DNA of 64,000 nt from Azorinus chamasolen (lineage: Eukaryota; Mollusca; Bivalvia; Cardiida; Solecurtidae): the NCBI GenBank assembly GCA_963576725.1, contig OY755237.1, forward strand, positions 61,433,873-61,497,872. Direction: 5' to 3'. Below, piece by piece: positions 1-9,979 of this stretch. The notes beneath the pieces were generated by a model. That model saw only the letters and a list, made by a program, of their open reading frames with translations. It had not been told where the DNA came from and searched no databases. Numbering within the stretch: position 1 is the stretch's first letter; each line of letters opens with the position of its first letter. The position numbers and the translations under genes are program-made.

Positions 1-173
1 ACCACCTGAAACAGGTATACTTCTGGGTGCTAGATGCAGATAGTAGCTTAATGCAGGACAGAAGTAATTCAGAGTAGCTTTCTGCATTACTTTTGCCCTG
101 CATTAAGCTATCACCTGCTTATAAAGACGCCCCTGTCTGTTCATTAAGTGGTCGCATTAAAGGGATTCTACTG
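1..173. mobile_element. CAGT-1 MITE, left end outside window
   Basis: The inner hairpin (GCTTAATGCAGG and its complement around 50-110) is followed by AGTGGTCGCATTAAAGGGAT and the terminal TCTACTG next to TA. The left terminus lies outside the window. Confidence 0.75.
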
Positions 174-175
174 TA

Positions 176-650
176 TATGGTTTATACCAGCAACTGTTTT
201 GTTTGTTGTGCCTCTCTCCCCTTCAACATGAAAAATGGATGCGTACCAAAATAAGATATCGGCCAGTTTTGTTTCATTGATACATGTATATGAATAAATA
301 GATTGATAAGACACGGATGTGCCTTCGACATTTGTCCCAAAGCTGTCATATAGAATGCTTTGGTATCGACTAAAGTAAAGGCTTTAACTCTGGTGTTACT
401 GGTTCGATATAAGAGTAAATACCCCGATGCACTGTGCCAGAGCAATAGATACATGTGCATACATGTGTTCAAAAACTAATATCGCCATTTCTCCATAAAA
501 TCCATTGTTATGGCCGCATTGTTGGTCATAACATAAGGATTTGTTGATAAATAAAAAAAATATACTCTTGAAAATCTTCTAATTAACGGACCTGGGTCTC
601 TGTGCACGTCACTCTCGGATATGTATGAAGGTTGATGTTTCCATGCATGT
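176..650. other. Unassigned intergenic DNA
   Basis: No repeat family or gene is recognised. A 96-aa minus-strand ORF (182-472) has no recognisable motif and is probably chance. One TACATGTA occurs at about 280. Confidence 0.5.
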
Positions 651-651
651 A

Positions 652-855
652 CAGTAAAACCTCTCTAAATCGGACGTTAAATTTAGCGTAAATATCTATC
701 TTGGAAATAGGTGGCAGCTTAATGCAGGGTAAAAGTCATGCAGAAAGCTCCTCTAGGAGCTTTCTGCATGACTTTCACCCTGCATTAAGCAGCCACCTGC
801 CTAATTGTATCTGAAATCTTATCCACTAGAATTCCGGTTTAGAGAGGTTTCACTG
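652..855. mobile_element. CAGT-1 MITE, complete
   Basis: Begins CAGTAAAACCTCTCTAAAT and ends with the near-complement AGAGAGGTTTCACTG. TA lies on both sides (650-651, 856-857). The inner hairpin spans 715-795 and reads GCTTAATGCAGGG outward, with centre AGCTCCTCTAGGAGCT. About 204 bp with no coding capacity. TA target and CAGT ends suggest a Tc1/mariner (pogo-like) transposase acting in trans, which is inference. Confidence 0.85.
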
Positions 856-857
856 TA

Positions 858-1556
858 TAGTAGTAGATGAGCAGTGCGCGCCGCATCCGTTCAGAAGAAA
901 ATGCTCCCTCCAAGAGAATGGGGCATACTACTATCATAACAATTAAAACAATTAGAGAACATATATTTCCCAGTTTTCAAAAACATTCTATTAGGAATTT
1001 AATAGCCAAGCGATTGTAAACTTTGTTATATAAAGTAGTACAACCTATATAATATCTCGCCAATATATCATATGTATAACGAGTTTAAGTTCGCCCCTTC
1101 GTTACCTCGTTAACCCCCCCCCCACACACACACACACACAGACATACACACGACCACATCGTGACAATCGATTTTAACTCTTAGCCTGCATTGATGCTTG
1201 AAAATGAACCAAGATTCAAACTAATGACCCATTTGTGTCTACAATGTTCTCATGAATGAATGTAAACAGATAACTTCACTTGTAAATTTTAGGCAAATAT
1301 TTTTAAAAATAATGAAATTGCAACAATAGTTAGATGCGCAAATGTTTAGTCTCAATACGTTTGTGAACTTTATAACCTGACTAAAATTGTCAGAGTTGTC
1401 GTCATTCTACCTCTTATCTTTGGTATCACTGGAAAGCACTGTGACCAGCCGAAGATTTGCCACGAAGTGAAAGTCTACACATGATCGTGACATTGGTAAC
1501 TATTAGCTCACTCGCTTTGAATAAAGCGTCTGGTCCTGACTGCTATCTCACGGAAT
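858..1556. other. Unassigned DNA with C run and (CA)n microsatellite
   Basis: A run of C (1114-1123) leads into about nine CA units (1123-1140). Nothing else is recognised. Confidence 0.6.
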
Positions 1557-1558
1557 GC

Positions 1559-1755
1559 TCAACCCTTTACTCCATAAGTACGCCTTTCTACGCCTTTTCA
1601 AACAGTGTAGACCCAGATCAGACGACCCCTATAGGAGCCGTCTGACCACGCTCTGCTCTGTTTGCTTATGAAATAATATAGATGATTCTACGGTTTCTGT
1701 CAATGGTCAAAACTCCCTGTGTCCATGTGTCATAAAAAATGATTAATATTCAGTT
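1559..1755. mobile_element. TTAA-A MITE, decayed copy
   Basis: Starts CAACCCTTTACTCCATAAGT (TTAA decayed to TCAA). The hairpin core at about 1600-1665 contains GACCCAGATCAGACG and CCTATAGGAGCCGTCTGA. The right end fades near ATTAATATTC. Confidence 0.65.
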
Positions 1756-1886
1756 CCACGCGAACGGGTTTAGCAATTATATCGTTCCATCTTGTTACTG
1801 TTTTGCAGATAGGTATTTATCAGTTATTCACGCAAGAATGACTAACATCCGTAGCAACCTGAATGGTGACCTTTTTCTTCACCAGC

Positions 1887-2116
1887 TTAACTCTTTCACC
1901 GCCAATGTCGCAAAAATGCACCACGACAAATAGTGCAGTCCCAGATCAGACGCCGCAATTTCAAGACGGCGTCTGATCAGGGGTTCAATTTTTGTCTCAA
2001 CTCTATTTCTTTGTATGTGCTATATTCCTTTGCATTTCTCATTTCCTTATTTTACCATATGATTTAACAAAATTGAATTGCAGACGACAATTAGAAATTT
2101 GGCGCCGAATGGGTTA
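1887..2116. mobile_element. TTAA-G MITE
   Basis: TTAACTCTTTCACCGCCAAT at the left and GGCGCCGAATGGGTTAA at the right are near inverted repeats between TTAA sites. The core hairpin GATCAGACGCCG ... CGGCGTCTGATC lies near 1945-1980. A second copy lies at 63124-63372. Confidence 0.7.
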
Positions 2117-2324
2117 ATGAAAGTCCTTCATGTGACATTACGTTTTTCAATGCAGAATTCTTCAAAGCCCTATATAGTAAAACATACAATGCTATCCTGT
2201 AAATACCGGAATGCTTCTCTCTGATAGTCAGAACCTAGGTGACGAGGACAACAGTGCCTGCAGTGCATTTATTATAAAGCACACACAGAAGTTTTAGCTT
2301 TAGATATCGTAAAATATCAATATA

Positions 2325-2475
2325 CAGTAAAAACTTATTAGTTCGAAATATTAGTATAGAAAGATGTTAGATCCTATTAGGCCCGTGGCAGCTTAATGCA
2401 GGATGGGAGTCATGCAGAAATCTTTCAGAGGAGCTTTCTGTATGAGTTTCAACCTGCGTTAAGCTGCCACGTGTG
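2325..2475. mobile_element. CAGT-1 MITE, interrupted or truncated
   Basis: TA-CAGTAAAAACTTATTAG left end, with inner hairpin GCAGCTTAATGCAGGA ... CCTGCGTTAAGCTGC. The sequence stops at 2476, where a TTAA-D copy begins. The right end is not found nearby. Confidence 0.65.
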
Positions 2476-2697
2476 TTAACCCATTCTCTCATATTGACGC
2501 CTTTTCACGCCTCTGAAAAAGACACCTGTTGAAACCACTGTGATAGATAGAGCATTTGCTCTATAGGAGCAAAATTAATGCTCTATTTATCGCAATGGTT
2601 TCAAAACTACAAAATTCTAAAGTTTTCCTTTTCTCTAGTTAATGCTCTTTCTTTTCGGTAGATTTATTCAAAGAGGTTGTATCTAAAAATAGCTATT
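2476..2697. mobile_element. TTAA-D MITE, right end decayed
   Basis: Starts TTAACCCATTCTCTCATATT. The core is a hairpin around GAAACCACTGTGATAGATAG and GCTCTATAGGAGCAAA. The right part contains TTTTCGGTAGATTTATTCAA, diagnostic of the family, but no clean terminal TTAA. Confidence 0.7.
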
Positions 2698-2779
2698 CAA
2701 AAGATTATCATGGATTCGCCTATGGCGGCAAAAGAGATAAATCCTTCTTGTCCCCATTTTATATCCACATGTCCAGAAT

Positions 2780-2949
2780 AAACATATATGGAGTCTTGAG
2801 AAAATAATCAAGCGGTTGCTAAAGTGAGAAAAGAAATGCAGAACGCACCCACGGGGACTTTCTGTATAAATTTTGCATTCAGCTACAATCTGTCTTAAAG
2901 ATAAACGGTTAGACTTGCGTTGGGTGTTCGTTGTAGAGTGTTTTTACTG
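2780..2949. mobile_element. CAGT-1 MITE, degenerate
   Basis: The right terminus GAGTGTTTTTACTG-TA is clear, and the inner hairpin is a mutated GCAGAACGC ... GGGGACTTTCTG. The left end is not resolved. Confidence 0.5.
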
Positions 2950-2960
2950 TATACCGGAGA

Positions 2961-2994
2961 CCCCCCCCCCCCCCTCCCCCCCACCCCAACCGCT
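2961..2994. repeat. Poly-C tract
   Basis: Nearly uninterrupted C (14, then 7, then short blocks) directly after the MITE end. Confidence 0.9.
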
Positions 2995-3029
2995 AACATG
3001 GCAACCAAAAATAGGACTAATTCTGAGGT

Positions 3030-3126
3030 TTAACCCTTTCCTCCATAAATACGCCTTTCTACGCCATTGCAAACAGAGTGGACCTAGATCAGACGTCTGA
3101 TCAGGGTCTGCTGTGTTTGCTTGTGA

Positions 3127-3181
<55 letters not shown>

Positions 3182-3230
3182 AATTTGCAGTTTCTGCCAT
3201 GTCCAACAAGAAATATCTTTTAAAAAAGAT
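3030..3230. mobile_element. TTAA-A MITE with (TA)n expansion
   Basis: TTAACCCTTTCCTCCATAAA starts the copy. The core hairpin (CTAGATCAGACGTCTGATCA) has lost its centre. At 3124-3178 the usual TGATATAATATAG has expanded into an (AT)n microsatellite. The right end is lost. Confidence 0.75.
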
Positions 3231-4733
3231 ATTCAGCGGCATTCAAATATTGACACAATATACAAAACAACCTCTGCAATATTTATTTCCATGTTTGGAG
3301 ATTCTGCTAGTACAGAGAACTAGATCTATGAAGGGTTGCTTGTTATTATACTTGCAGAGAAGCATGCAATGAAAATGACTTGGAGTAGAAGAAGCAGTTA
3401 TTGAAATATTTCAAGTTGCTTTTATAGGAAATCACTTTTAAAATGTACGATGTCAAAGTAATGTTTTAAAACTATCTCAAGTTTTTTTCTTTATTTTACC
3501 TATTATAAAATGTACATGAAAGCGCTTATATTTGTATTGATATGAAGATAAGAAATTGAATACACTTTAAAGTATAAAGTTTTTTGTTTGTGCAGAGTCT
3601 GTAATTCCTTAAAGAACGGTATTTATTTAGCCTAGATCAACGCTTTAATCGACTTGTGTGCATCATCATTAATGACATCATTAACTGAATCTACATGTAT
3701 TTTTAAAACAATATAAAGTTAGCAACTTCAACCTACGTCTATGAGCCCAAGCCCCGTGTGATAGAGCCGTAGCAATAGCCTTCAGTAAGTAGCTTTATAT
3801 CAAAGAGAGCCAACAACCAGAACCTCGGTGCTGTGGTCGGGGAAAGTAATTAATACTATTAATATACTAAACAACCCTTCTTCTTCTTTATTTCCTATAG
3901 CACTGCCTGTGAATTATGGTGGTTTCGTCAAAGTGGACTTTATTATCAAATGTTGTATTAATTGATAGCAAAATGATAGTAAAATTTGAAAGTTTAATAG
4001 TGGTTTCGACAAACTGGTAATATTGCTCAGCAACCATTATAGGCTATTACCATGATGTGATAAATATCAGTACATCAGTACTTTGATTTTATGGGAATTT
4101 CCAGGTCTTAAAATCTATTTTAAGAACAGAACTTTCGACAGTCGACAGTCTTCGGTCCCATGCTAAATATCTGCGTAAATAATGATTTTCTGTACTATAT
4201 GGCGTTTTGACTGAACTCTAAGAAGTTTATAGAACATGTCTGTGTAACATGATGCCTTACATGTGTTGTGATTATGCTAATTATTGCATTGAATTCAATT
4301 TGCGAGGCCGAAGCAGCTAATTATCATAAAACATGGTGTTTTGAAATAACTACAATGTCGTAAGAATTACCCCAGGAAATTCGACACGTTAGCAGACTGT
4401 ATATCAGAATTTTACATAGTTTGGCAATGTGTAGAGGTATATAAAAAGGTTGTATGCCAGTCAAGGTATTCACTAATGAAAATACAGTTTACTACTAAAT
4501 ACTCGTAGGTCATACATGTATGCAAATTACAATGTAACATAGTTTCTCATTGGTGGAAAACTAGAACAAAAGTGAAAATAGACAGCTAACTGCTGAAAAA
4601 GTCCTATGTACATGTGCTATTATAGGAATTTAATCTATTTAATATCCATGTCATCATTATATCTTACATAAATATTCATGGAGTAAAGGTTAAAGGCAGG
4701 TAGTGTCCTAGTGCATTACAATACCACTTGTTT
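3231..4733. other. Unassigned, mostly unique DNA
   Basis: AT-rich DNA without recognisable coding, MITE or tandem structure. Two TACATGTA octamers occur (about 3691 and 4513). Confidence 0.5.
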
Positions 4734-4943
4734 TTAATTCTTTCGCTGCCAAATGTTGTCGTCTGCAAACTTTGTCGTCTGCTACAATTTTTCCATTTTT
4801 ATTTTTCTTCATGCTTGTTTCAAGAAACAATCCGGTAACAAACGGTTTGGATCCTGATGAGACTTTTTTACTCGGCGTCTCATCTGGATCCAAACTATTT
4901 GCATAGGTAATCACAGATGCGACATTGGCAGCGAAAGAGTTAA
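4734..4943. mobile_element. TTAA-C MITE
   Basis: TTAATTCTTTCGCTGCCAAA at the left is mirrored by GGCAGCGAAAGAGTTAA at the right. Near 4845-4895 lies a hairpin GGATCCTGATGAGAC ... CTCATCTGGATCC with centre ACTCGGCGTC. A second copy lies at 17077-17283. Confidence 0.8.
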
Positions 4944-5078
4944 AGACATCTAAGTTTATTCACAACATCGTAGAAGATTTACTCTACTTCAATCCAACCA
5001 TGGTCACGGATGTCCATGATAAGGTATTACATGCTCCAAGTAACGTTACAGCAACGCCACAGGTCACCATTGTCCATG

Positions 5079-5084
5079 TATAAA
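5079..5084 (+). promoter_or_regulatory. Candidate TATA box of the temptin-like gene
   Basis: TATAAATT lies about 68 bp before the ATG at 5147, a reasonable distance for a short 5' UTR. No transcript evidence is available. Confidence 0.35.
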
Positions 5085-5146
5085 TTAATAAGTCCATAGG
5101 TCATGAGCGCCTTGGTCAAACGTAAAGTGACAGCGTTTCTGACAAG

Positions 5147-7848
5147 ATGCTTCGCGGACTTGCTGTGATTTCCACTCTCCTGGTGTCAGTGTTTGCCTAC
5201 CCTGACTACAGGCTGCAGATTCCCAATGGATTTAGTGTGCCTAATCCTTGCGGTTCCGGCTTTTGGGAAGCTGTTGGACATTTCGATCCTACACATCATA
5301 CAATATCTAAAAACGACTTTGGCTTGGTAAGCAATGACGTAACAAGCATGCTACTACTTTAACCGTTTACCCCAAAGACACGCCCTTTTACGCCTTTGTA
5401 AACAGAGTAGACCTATAGGAGCCGTCTGATCAGGTTCTGCCCTGTTTGCTTTTGGTATGATACATATCTGATTCTCTAGTTTCTGTCACGATAAAATATT
5501 AATGTGTTCGCATTGCCAATATAAAAGAAATAGTGAATTAATATTCATGATGTCATTTTTTATTGCCTGAATATTTGTGGAGAAAAGTTAACCCTTCGCT
5601 TGCTGAATTTTGAAATACATTTTTCCTTCTTTACCCATGCCCTGTTGTATAATTACATATATCGTCACTGTGTACAAGTATTTCGCTGCGCAATCACTGC
5701 TGTGGAGTGCACTTGTTGCACAATCAACTTGTAAATAGTGTAGACCCTGATGAGACAGCTCCTGCAGGAGCTGTCTCATCTGGGTCTTCACTATTTACAG
5801 GTAGGTATATTGACGCGAATAGCAAGCGAAGGGTTAAGAGTTTACGTAAACACACCCATGCAACAAATCGCCATTTCATTGGACAATGCTGTGTCTAATG
5901 ATAGCTACATACATGTATAACTACATACAGTAAACAAACCCCCTCTAAACCGGACGTTTAATTGGTATAAATATCGGTCTTGGAGACAGGTGACAGATTA
6001 ATGCTGGGTGAAAGAGCTTTCTGCATGACTTTCACCCTGCATTAAGCAGCCACCCGCCTAAAAGTATCTAAATTCTTTTCTACCAGAATTCCAGTTTAGA
6101 GGGGTTTTACGGTATGTACTATTTATAACCATCCGGGCATTCATACTAAATGTCATACCACAGACATTATAGTTAGTCGGAACTTACAACACTCACTTCT
6201 GTTAGGAAAGCCGATATTACTACGCAGTCTAGCGCATACAATTAAAACTTACTCCGGACAACTAACTTTATCGAGAGTTTTATCATACGATGCTAACAAC
6301 TGTTGGAAAGTTCACCTGAAAGACGAAAATTATTTGGCGCCAAAATACGGACACCGATTCAGTTTCTGTATGTAGCACGAGACATTTCGATCGTTCTCGT
6401 TGACCAATGCAGTTACACATAACATTGTTATTTCCTAATAAAGAATCAATTTCAATAGACAAATTCTAGTCTGTTTTAATAAGGTGTGGGATTATATGAA
6501 GTATGGACTCAAGTTTGTAGCTATGATTGATATGTCATGTTTTGATGTATGGACTCTGGTTTATAGCTATGACTGACGTGTCATGTTTTGGTGTATGGAC
6601 CCAGGGTTGTAGTTATGGATGATATGTCATGTTGTGAAGTATGGACACATTGTAGCTATGACTGATATATCATGTTTTGTTGACCAGGCCTTCTCTGCTG
6701 CGGGCCACAGATGGACAAGGGCCCTGTGTATGGCTGACAGTGATGGAGACGGCATGACAAACGGCGAGGAACTTGGTGACCCAAACTGCGGCTGGACAGT
6801 CGGGACCAACCCCTCTGGTAGTGCCCAGGGACAACCGGGTAAGACATGTTTGCAATGAACGAGACTATGTGCACTATAATAGTGTCATTTGACATGATAA
6901 CTTATACACTGCACTTAGAACGCATTATACAGTAGAACATGTCCTAAGCGGCTATTCACTGAACATAGATGTTGAATATATTGATCATAGAAGCAGTAAA
7001 GTTTATAATGCAAAACATTCTACATGTACAAACAAACAAGCAAAGTGTATAATGCAATACATTCTACATGTACTAACAAACAACCCATGACATGGCATTA
7101 ATGCTGAGCTGCTCTGTTTGTTCACTGGTATAACCATATTAATGCAAAGTACAGTAAAACCCCTCTAATGCGACCATCAAAAAGGGGCATAATTTCTGCA
7201 TTTGCCAAACATTCCTGTATCCATATGATATATCAAAATATTCAGATTAACCTTTAGCCTGATATGGGAGGATGAGTGAATACTTATGCAAACAGTCTGG
7301 ATCCAGATGAGACGCCGAGTAACTCGGCGTCTCATAAACTGTTTGACACCCTGATTGCAATTCGGTAGCAAATTGATTATTGCTTGAAATTTAAAATTTG
7401 TAGCTGGTGACAAATTCTGTAAATATAATTTGCTCAGCAGGCTAAAGGTTAATATTCACCATATCATTATCTCGTACATTAATATGTATGGGGTAAAATG
7501 TGAATGCCTAAAAAAGTATCTTTCAAACAAACAACGATATACAGTAAAACCTCTCTTAACCGGAATTCAAGAAGAGAAGAATATATATTTTAGGCAGGTG
7601 ACTGCTTAATGCAGGGTGAAAGTCATGCAGAAAGCTCCTTTAGGAGCTTTCTTCATGACTTCCATCCTGCATTAAGCTGTCACCTGTCCCCAAGGCCGAT
7701 ATTTATACTAAATTAAGCGTCCGGTTAAGAGAGGTTTTACTGTATCTTCATCTTCGTTACAGGTATTTGCGAACCTGTTGGATCAGCTCAATGTGCCAGT
7801 GACGCCTTCAGCTGTGGCTGCAAAGGAAATAACTGTGTAGGAAGATAG
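5147..7848 (+). CDS. Temptin-like secreted protein, three exons
   Basis: Exons are 5147-5326, 6688-6838 and 7763-7848 (417 coding bases, 138 residues). Donors are GTAAGC and GTAAGA, both acceptors end in CAG, and intron phases are 0 and 1. Residues 1-17 form a signal peptide (hydrophobic ISTLLVSVFA). The mature part starts YPDYRLQIPNGFSVPNPC, the hallmark of molluscan temptins. Exon 2 carries AGHRWTRALC and DSDGDGMTNGEELGDPNC, a metal-binding loop kept in the family. Exon 3 ends with a Cys-rich tail (CEPVGSAQC, CGCKGNNC). In Aplysia, temptin is a water-borne attraction pheromone acting with attractin, but temptin-like proteins are widespread in molluscs and the role here is unknown. Both introns are loaded with MITEs, none touching a splice site. 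Confidence 0.88.
5359..5591. mobile_element. TTAA-A MITE in temptin intron 1
   Basis: Runs from TTAACCGTTTACCCCAAAGA to GTGGAGAAAAGTTAA. The core is shortened (GTAGACCTATAGGAGCCGTC), so the left hairpin arm is partly deleted. Its right TTAA is also the left TTAA of the next element. Confidence 0.75.
5588..5837. mobile_element. TTAA-B MITE in temptin intron 1
   Basis: TTAACCCTTCGCTTGCTGAA at the left and AGCAAGCGAAGGGTTAA at the right form clean terminal repeats. The core hairpin is GATGAGACAGCTCCTGCAGG and its complement. It shares TTAA with the TTAA-A copy before it. Confidence 0.85.
5928..6112. mobile_element. CAGT-1 MITE in temptin intron 1
   Basis: TA-CAGTAAACAAACCCCCTCT at the left, TAGAGGGGTTTTACGG-TA at the right. 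The left arm of the inner hairpin is shortened (GCTGGGTGAAAGAGCTTTC). Confidence 0.8.
6497..6680 (+). repeat. 46-bp tandem repeat abutting the exon 2 acceptor
   Basis: Four imperfect units built on TATGGACTCTGG, TAGCTATGACTGA and GTCATGTTTTGGTG. The last unit (CATGTTTTGTTGACCAG) runs directly into the splice acceptor at 6687. Confidence 0.8.
7001..7088 (+). repeat. 44-bp tandem duplication in temptin intron 2
   Basis: Two copies of TATAATGCAAAACATTC-TACATGTA-C followed by AACAAACAA. Both carry the TACATGTA octamer, so the octamer predates the duplication. Confidence 0.75.
7152..7195. mobile_element. CAGT-1 MITE left-end fragment
   Basis: TA-CAGTAAAACCCCTCTAATGC followed by GACCATCAAAAAGGGGCATA, then family identity is lost. 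Confidence 0.6.
7247..7452. mobile_element. TTAA-F MITE in temptin intron 2
   Basis: TTAACCTTTAGCCTGATATG at the left mirrors CAGGCTAAAGGTTAA at the right. The core is GGATCCAGATGAGACGCCGA with ACTCGGCGTCTCAT. Related copies lie at 24076 and 52628. Confidence 0.8.
7542..7742. mobile_element. CAGT-1 MITE in temptin intron 2
   Basis: CAGTAAAACCTCTCTTAACC ... GGTTAAGAGAGGTTTTACTG with TA on both sides. The inner hairpin is complete (GTGACTGCTTAATGCAGGGT). Its end lies only 20 bp before the exon 3 acceptor, so the polypyrimidine tract and branch region are squeezed against the element. Confidence 0.85.
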
Positions 7849-8062
7849 AGTGTGTTGGTTATGTTCACATATTGTTATCAGTATCATTTTATATTTATTG
7901 AGCACAGTCAGTGTGTTTGTTTTTGTTTTCTTGTTTTTGTTTTCTTGGCCAGTGCTTCGCAACTTACCGTTTGCAAAATACGACTGCAAATCATCATTAT
8001 ATCAATTTAAGTGTATGTTTATTCAATTTACTGACGAAAAGGACAGGGTCAGAAGGATAAAC

Positions 8063-8068
8063 AATAAA
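8063..8068 (+). promoter_or_regulatory. Candidate polyadenylation signal of the temptin-like gene
   Basis: AATAAA, 215 bp after the stop codon and the first canonical hexamer after it. Assignment is by position only. Confidence 0.35.
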
Positions 8069-8084
8069 ATATAAACAAGAATAT

Positions 8085-8412
8085 ACAGACACACGGACCT
8101 ACTCAGACAGACAGATAAAGAAAAAGAGGGAGAGATAGATAAATGAGAGAGAATAGAGAGAAAAGGGAAAATGTAGATAGATAGAGAGGGAAGGGGGAAG
8201 AGAGATATGTAGTAAGAGAGACAGAAAGTGGGAGAGAGAGAGAAATAGAGAGGGTGAGATGACAATGATTGATAAACAAGAACAGACATACACAATATTA
8301 CACACAAACTAACACGGACAGAGGGACAGGTCGAGAAATAGAAGGAGGGATAGAGTAAGAAGAGAGAAGACGGAGAAAAAATAGGGGGAGAGACAGAGAG
8401 AGAGAGAGATTA
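8085..8412 (+). repeat. Purine-rich (GA/GATA-like) low-complexity tract
   Basis: Long run of GAGA, AGAGAG and GATAGATA words with few pyrimidines. Serine/leucine-rich ORFs on the other strand are artefacts of this composition. Confidence 0.85.
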
Positions 8413-9019
8413 ATATGTAGCAGAAGAAAACAGGCTCCAACCATAGCGCACTGCAGGAGATTACTCTGTTAAGCGGATTCATTAATTGTCGTGTTTGTGT
8501 TACTTCCCTTCACTTAAACAACGCATGGCGGTTCTTGAATATTTCCTACAAGTTTTCATTCAACAATGATCATCTGGTTCCAGTCTTACCGAAGGTCGCA
8601 AGAAAATTATCGTCGTATTATACCCGGATTGCGTTTTATAATCAAACATCCACCTTCTTCCACCAAAATCTAGGTTTATATTTCGTCATTTAAAGAAAGG
8701 CATACACGATTTCCATTCTAAATACCACGATGAAGCATCTAATAACGTTATCATTATATGATGATTGCAGTATGTTGTTGTTTTAAATAAAAACTTTTTT
8801 ACACTGAAGCAAATATTTCAATCTCGTCATCAGAACGTGACAAATTTCTGGAATATGTTGAAAAGTGCAACGAATTGGGGGCTGATGTAAACATCAACTA
8901 CAAAAGCTTCCAACTATTTAATGAATATGTATCGTAGTCCTGTTTTGTATTGCTATAAGAAGTCTGAACCCGGATAAGCAGTTAGATGTCGCCAGTGCCT
9001 TCAGTGAAACATCTCGATA
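8413..9019. other. Unassigned DNA
   Basis: No gene or repeat recognised. Confidence 0.5.
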
Positions 9020-9222
9020 CAGTAAAACCTCTCTTAACCGGAATTCAAGAAGAGAATAATTTAGATATTTTAGGTAGGTGACTGCTTAATGCAGGGTGAA
9101 AGTCATGCAGAAAGCTCCTCTAGGAGCTTTCTGCATGACTTCCACCCTGCATTAAGCTGTCACCTGTCCCCAAGACCGATGTTTATACTAAATTTAACGT
9201 TCGGTTAAGAGAGGTTTTACTG
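9020..9222. mobile_element. CAGT-1 MITE, complete
   Basis: CAGTAAAACCTCTCTTAACC ... GGTTAAGAGAGGTTTTACTG between TA sites. It closely matches the intron copy at 7542-7742, so both probably come from one recent subfamily. Confidence 0.88.
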
Positions 9223-9239
9223 TATTTGGATGACATATT

Positions 9240-9395
9240 TAAATGTCTTGGTCTTCTCTGTTTGCAAAGGCATAGAAAGGCATATCTATGGAGTACAGGG
9301 TCTAAAAGCAATATATGATCACATTCATTCTGGCATAATGCAATTGTGACTACTCCCGATTCTGGCATAATGCAATTGTGATTAAATTTTCTGAT
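9240..9395. repeat. TTAA-A fragment plus flanking repeat shared with 12.6 kb
   Basis: The right end of a TTAA-A copy (TCTGTTTGCAAAGGCATAG) is followed by ATAATGCAATTGTGACTACT, present twice here and again at about 12655-12695. Shared flank points to a segmental duplication or a longer dispersed repeat. Confidence 0.55.
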
Positions 9396-9544
9396 GCCAT
9401 GCTTTCTTCTATATATCCAAAAGAATTTCCGTTGAATAAAACAAATCAGTCTGACATTTCAGCACCAGTTTAAAGCTAAAGAATGTCTATTAATAATGGA
9501 CTTATCTGGTTAAAAAGGCTATTAAAAGCGGAATGATTTTGACT

Positions 9545-9880
9545 TTAACCCTTTCCCTGTTCTATGTCTATTCCAAACTTCAATACATGTACCTGCTGAA
9601 TAGTCATGGATAAAATAATTATAACGAAATATGAAAGATGGAAAATTGTAGCCATTTCACGAAATAATAAACATAATTATCCCACTAGCAAACAGAGCAG
9701 ACCCTGATAGGAGTCGTCTGATGTGGATCTACTCTGTTTATAGATGCGTGAAAACACGTTTATATGAAGGAAAGCAAACAGAGCAGACCCTGATCAGACG
9801 GCTCCTATAGGAGCCGTCTGATCTGGGTCTACTCTGTTTGCAAATACGTGAAAACACGTTTATATGAGGGAAAAGGTTAA
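9545..9880. mobile_element. TTAA-A MITE with tandemly duplicated right half
   Basis: TTAACCCTTTCCCTGTTCTA to GAGGGAAAAGGTTAA. The segment from GCAAACAGAGCAGACCCTGA through AACACGTTTATATGA occurs twice (about 9688-9771 and 9774-9870). The first copy has lost one hairpin arm and the second is intact. Confidence 0.75.
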
Positions 9881-9915
9881 CAAAAACACGAAGCAAACGG
9901 GATACCACATGTAGT

Positions 9916-9979
9916 TTAACCCTTTCCTCCATGAATATTCATGTAAGAGATAATGACGTCATGAATATTAGTTAAATAA
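9916..9979. mobile_element. TTAA-A MITE left end, broken by a foldback
   Basis: TTAACCCTTTCCTCCATGAA and ATTCATGTAAGAGATAATGA, then family sequence stops where the palindromic element at 9980 starts. Confidence 0.7.

Noticed and set aside
1887..2116. Rho-independent terminators at the many hairpins
   Set aside because: Eukaryotic context. The hairpins are MITE cores repeated throughout, not followed by U tracts at gene ends.
5707..5898. Small ORFs containing NSVDPDETAP or NSADPDETAL (also near 58426, 59408, 1457, 50144)
   Set aside because: They are translations of the GTAGACCCAGATCAGAC hairpin of TTAA MITEs and appear wherever a copy lies.
8023..8307. Ser/Leu-rich minus-strand ORFs
   Set aside because: Product of the purine-rich tract, with no domain and heavy composition bias.
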